DNA of 64,000 nucleotides from Proteles cristata cristata (taxonomy: Eukaryota > Chordata > Mammalia > Carnivora > Hyaenidae), in NCBI GenBank assembly GCA_017311185.1, contig JAESUZ010000761.1, forward strand, positions 496,001-560,000. The letters are read 5' to 3'. The notes beneath the pieces were generated by a model. The model searched no databases and had not been told where the DNA came from. It was given only the letters and a program-made list of their open reading frames with translations. Within the stretch, counting starts at the first letter, position 1, and each line of letters starts with the position of its first letter. Positions 63,142 to 64,000 of this stretch are shown here, in pieces. A program made the position numbers and the translations under genes.

Positions 63142-64000
63142 GGTTTACCCCTAAATTCTTAATTCAATGAACTCCTAGGACTACACCTCACTAACACTGA
63201 GGGACCTCTAAGGACAGAGCTCGAGTCATGATTTTACATTCCACAGTTCTCAAGGACAGGCTTCAAATGTACTCGGTCTTTGGGGAACTGATGTGTTGAA
63301 TTCTTTCAGGAAGAAAGCTACTTTATGGAACTCCTAAAATGTTAACATTCATCTCCTAGGACGGGAAACTCTTGATGACGGTCTCTTTCTAACTCAGCCA
63401 CAGACTATACTATGTAACCAAGTTCAAAGGAGAAATTTGGCTTCTTGGGACTTGGGCTAGAGATTGGAAGAATGCATCATCTCGTTAGCTTCTCTTCGGA
63501 GAGGTTACCACTGATAAGTTGGAAACACACAGCAGTTCGGTTATGCTGCTTGCTCTCACTGCAGGTGGCCAACAGGCAGGAAAAGAAAATCAGAATGCAC
63601 TGCGACTTTCCTGGCCAGTTATTGGCAAGGCTGATTTTATATACACAGCAGAATAAAAGCCGCTGGATGTGGGGGAGAGATCTGTAAATACAAAAATGGT
63701 TTGCTTTTCAAGCTACGTAAAATGACCTGTAGGCTAGTTGTCAATCACACATGTATACGTACACACGAGCTGATGGTTAGACCAACAAAGTTTCTATGGC
63801 TTTTACTAGAGAGAGAAAGCTGTGCTAAGGAAGAACAGTCAGAGTCTGCTTTTGACTGGTTATCAAAATCGGTGACACAAAGTCTCATGTATCTTTCCAT
63901 TTTTATGCAACCCTCTTGCTGGAGAAATGCTTTGGACACCCCGCCACCCCCACCCCGGGCTGTGTCTTCCTCTGTACATATGGAGACAAGGAGCACTGCT

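Larger units (their letters stand above)
60335..64000 (-). other. DDI2: Probable 3' UTR of DDI2 (partial, runs off the window)
   Basis: From 60,340 rightward the DNA becomes AT-rich with fewer SINEs. It begins, in reverse, with an AATAAA signal at 60,352-60,347 followed by no other recognised gene before PLEKHM2. In mammals DDI2 (a proteasome shuttle and aspartic protease that activates NRF1/NFE2L1) lies upstream of PLEKHM2 in the same orientation and has a long 3' UTR. The distance to the PLEKHM2 start, about 12 kb, fits. No DDI2 or RSC1A1 coding sequence is in the window, so the call rests on position and the poly-A signal alone. Confidence 0.5.

Overview
The window is mammalian nuclear DNA from a carnivore, most likely a felid. 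About forty copies of a tRNA-derived carnivore SINE lie on both strands. Each opens with a tRNA-like head (GCGCCTGGGTGGCTCAG), continues with a CT-rich body and ends in an AATAAA/poly-A tail, the layout of felid CAN-SINEs. Real coding sequence exists only as short spliced exons with GT-AG junctions, and all recognised genes read on the minus strand.

From right to left, in the direction of transcription: (1) about 60.3-64 kb is probably the 3' part of a long 3' UTR of an upstream gene. DDI2 is the candidate because it precedes PLEKHM2 on human 1p36.13; no DDI2 coding exon is in the window. (2) 48.5-60.3 kb is intergenic and packed with SINEs, old LINE pieces and MIRs. (3) PLEKHM2 (SKIP) starts in a CpG island near 48.5 kb. 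Exon 1 is followed by a 20-kb intron full of repeats, then 19 more coding exons between 28.4 and 14.0 kb, and a poly-A signal at 13.2 kb. The spliced model is open from end to end at 1021 codons and carries the RUN domain, both tryptophan-acidic kinesin motifs (W207, W236) and the C-terminal PH region. (4) SLC25A34, a mitochondrial carrier, has five coding exons (11,251-8,352; 318 aa) and probably uses the poly-A signal near 7.02 kb. (5) TMEM82, a multipass membrane protein, starts at 6,290; six exons give 324 aa with a last exon at 2,502-2,470, and the poly-A signal is at 2.24 kb. (6) 0-2.2 kb is intergenic; FBLIM1 would be the next gene in the conserved order.

The genes form a compact head-to-tail block. 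PLEKHM2 links ARL8-positive lysosomes to kinesin-1, SLC25A34 is an orphan inner-mitochondrial-membrane carrier and TMEM82 is uncharacterised, so the clustering is ancestral synteny and not a pathway. I saw no undescribed multi-gene system. The points most worth checking are: a frame-preserving 60-nt PLEKHM2 exon that carries one of the two kinesin motifs; three PH-like modules in the PLEKHM2 C-terminus where one is usually named; a carrier that can form only one of three matrix salt bridges; a CGG tract just before the PLEKHM2 start codon; and young SINE insertions, one of which puts a poly-A signal into the presumed DDI2 3' UTR.
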